From NCBI GenBank assembly GCA_003162655.1, contig PMMY01000164.1, forward strand, positions 9,089 to 15,803: DNA of 6,715 nt. Direction: 5' to 3'. The translations under genes were made by a program, and so were the position numbers. How positions within the stretch are numbered: the stretch's first letter is position 1; each line of letters opens with the position of its first letter. This document shows, one piece after another, positions 6,550 to 6,715 of the stretch. Below the pieces are notes generated by a model. That model saw only the letters and a list, made by a program, of their open reading frames with translations. It was not told where the DNA came from and did no database searches. This stretch comes from Methanobacterium sp. (GTDB lineage Archaea > Methanobacteriota > Methanobacteria > Methanobacteriales > Methanobacteriaceae).

Positions 6550-6587
6550 CAGAATCATTAATTAATGATCTTTTATTTATGATTCTG
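6550..6587. promoter_or_regulatory. Nested palindrome upstream of the aminotransferase TATA box
   Basis: CAGAATCAT (6550-6558) and ATGATTCTG (6579-6587) form a 9-bp inverted repeat with a 20-base interval. Overlapping its left arm, ATCATTAATTAATGAT (6554-6569) is a perfect 16-bp palindrome. The element lies just upstream of the TATA box, where an archaeal activator or repressor could bind. It shares the TTAATTAA core with the palindrome at 328-347. The regulatory role is inferred. Confidence 0.35.
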
Positions 6588-6715
6588 ATGCTATCTAATT
6601 CCATTTTTGTTCTTATTCTTATATTTTATCTAATTTGCAATGATTTAAAATTATCGTTCTAAAAGTAGTAATTTATGATATGTTGAGTATAGTTAATAAA
6701 ATAATTTGAAGAAAC
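6588..6715. other. AT-rich intergenic end of the window, no gene seen
   Basis: All six frames are broken by stops in this stretch. There is a T-rich run on the plus strand (about 6603-6630) and scattered TATA-like words near 6690-6705 that could belong to a gene beyond the right edge. I see no RNA gene or repeat. Confidence 0.5.

Overview
The window looks like chromosomal DNA from a methanogen of the order Methanobacteriales, most likely a mesophilic Methanobacterium-type archaeon. The evidence is a 68-residue archaeal histone very close to the HMf/HMt type, a full archaeal ABCE1/Rli1, Shine-Dalgarno sites that match an archaeal 16S tail (AGGAGG, GGTGAT, GAGGTG), TATA-like promoter boxes, and T-rich tracts after genes instead of bacterial hairpin terminators. 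Intergenic DNA is extremely AT-rich. The genus is inferred from remembered sequence similarity, not from a search.

Layout. On the minus strand at the left edge is the N-terminal part of a KH-domain RNA-binding protein (runs off at position 1), preceded by a codirectional PEBP/YbhB-family gene (390-845). A divergent AT-rich spacer (846-1104) follows. The plus strand then carries a possible 49-codon small ORF (1105-1254) that overlaps the start of the histone gene (1247-1453), then ABCE1 (best start TTG at 1646, to 3421), then an AarF/UbiB-family atypical kinase with two C-terminal membrane segments (3606-5243). A short convergent spacer with T-rich tracts facing both ways separates this from a minus-strand PLP-dependent class I/II aminotransferase (5345-6505). 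The last 210 bases hold that gene's promoter, a palindromic element and no gene.

How the genes relate. Each gene appears to have its own TATA-like promoter, and most plus-strand genes are followed by a T-rich terminator, so this is a row of mostly single-gene units. It is not an operon or a defence or mobile cassette. Chromatin (histone), ribosome recycling (ABCE1), RNA binding (KH protein), a membrane-linked atypical kinase and amino-acid metabolism sit side by side without an obvious shared pathway. I see no tRNA, rRNA, CRISPR array, insertion sequence or integrase.

The points worth a second look are small: the 49-codon ORF that overlaps the histone promoter and start, two perfect palindromes sharing a TTAATTAA core placed at two minus-strand promoters, an ATTCAAA repeat cluster around the PEBP promoter, a UbiB-family protein in a lineage without quinones, a TTG start for ABCE1, and a probably leaderless aminotransferase mRNA. 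I do not see convincing evidence for a new multi-gene system.
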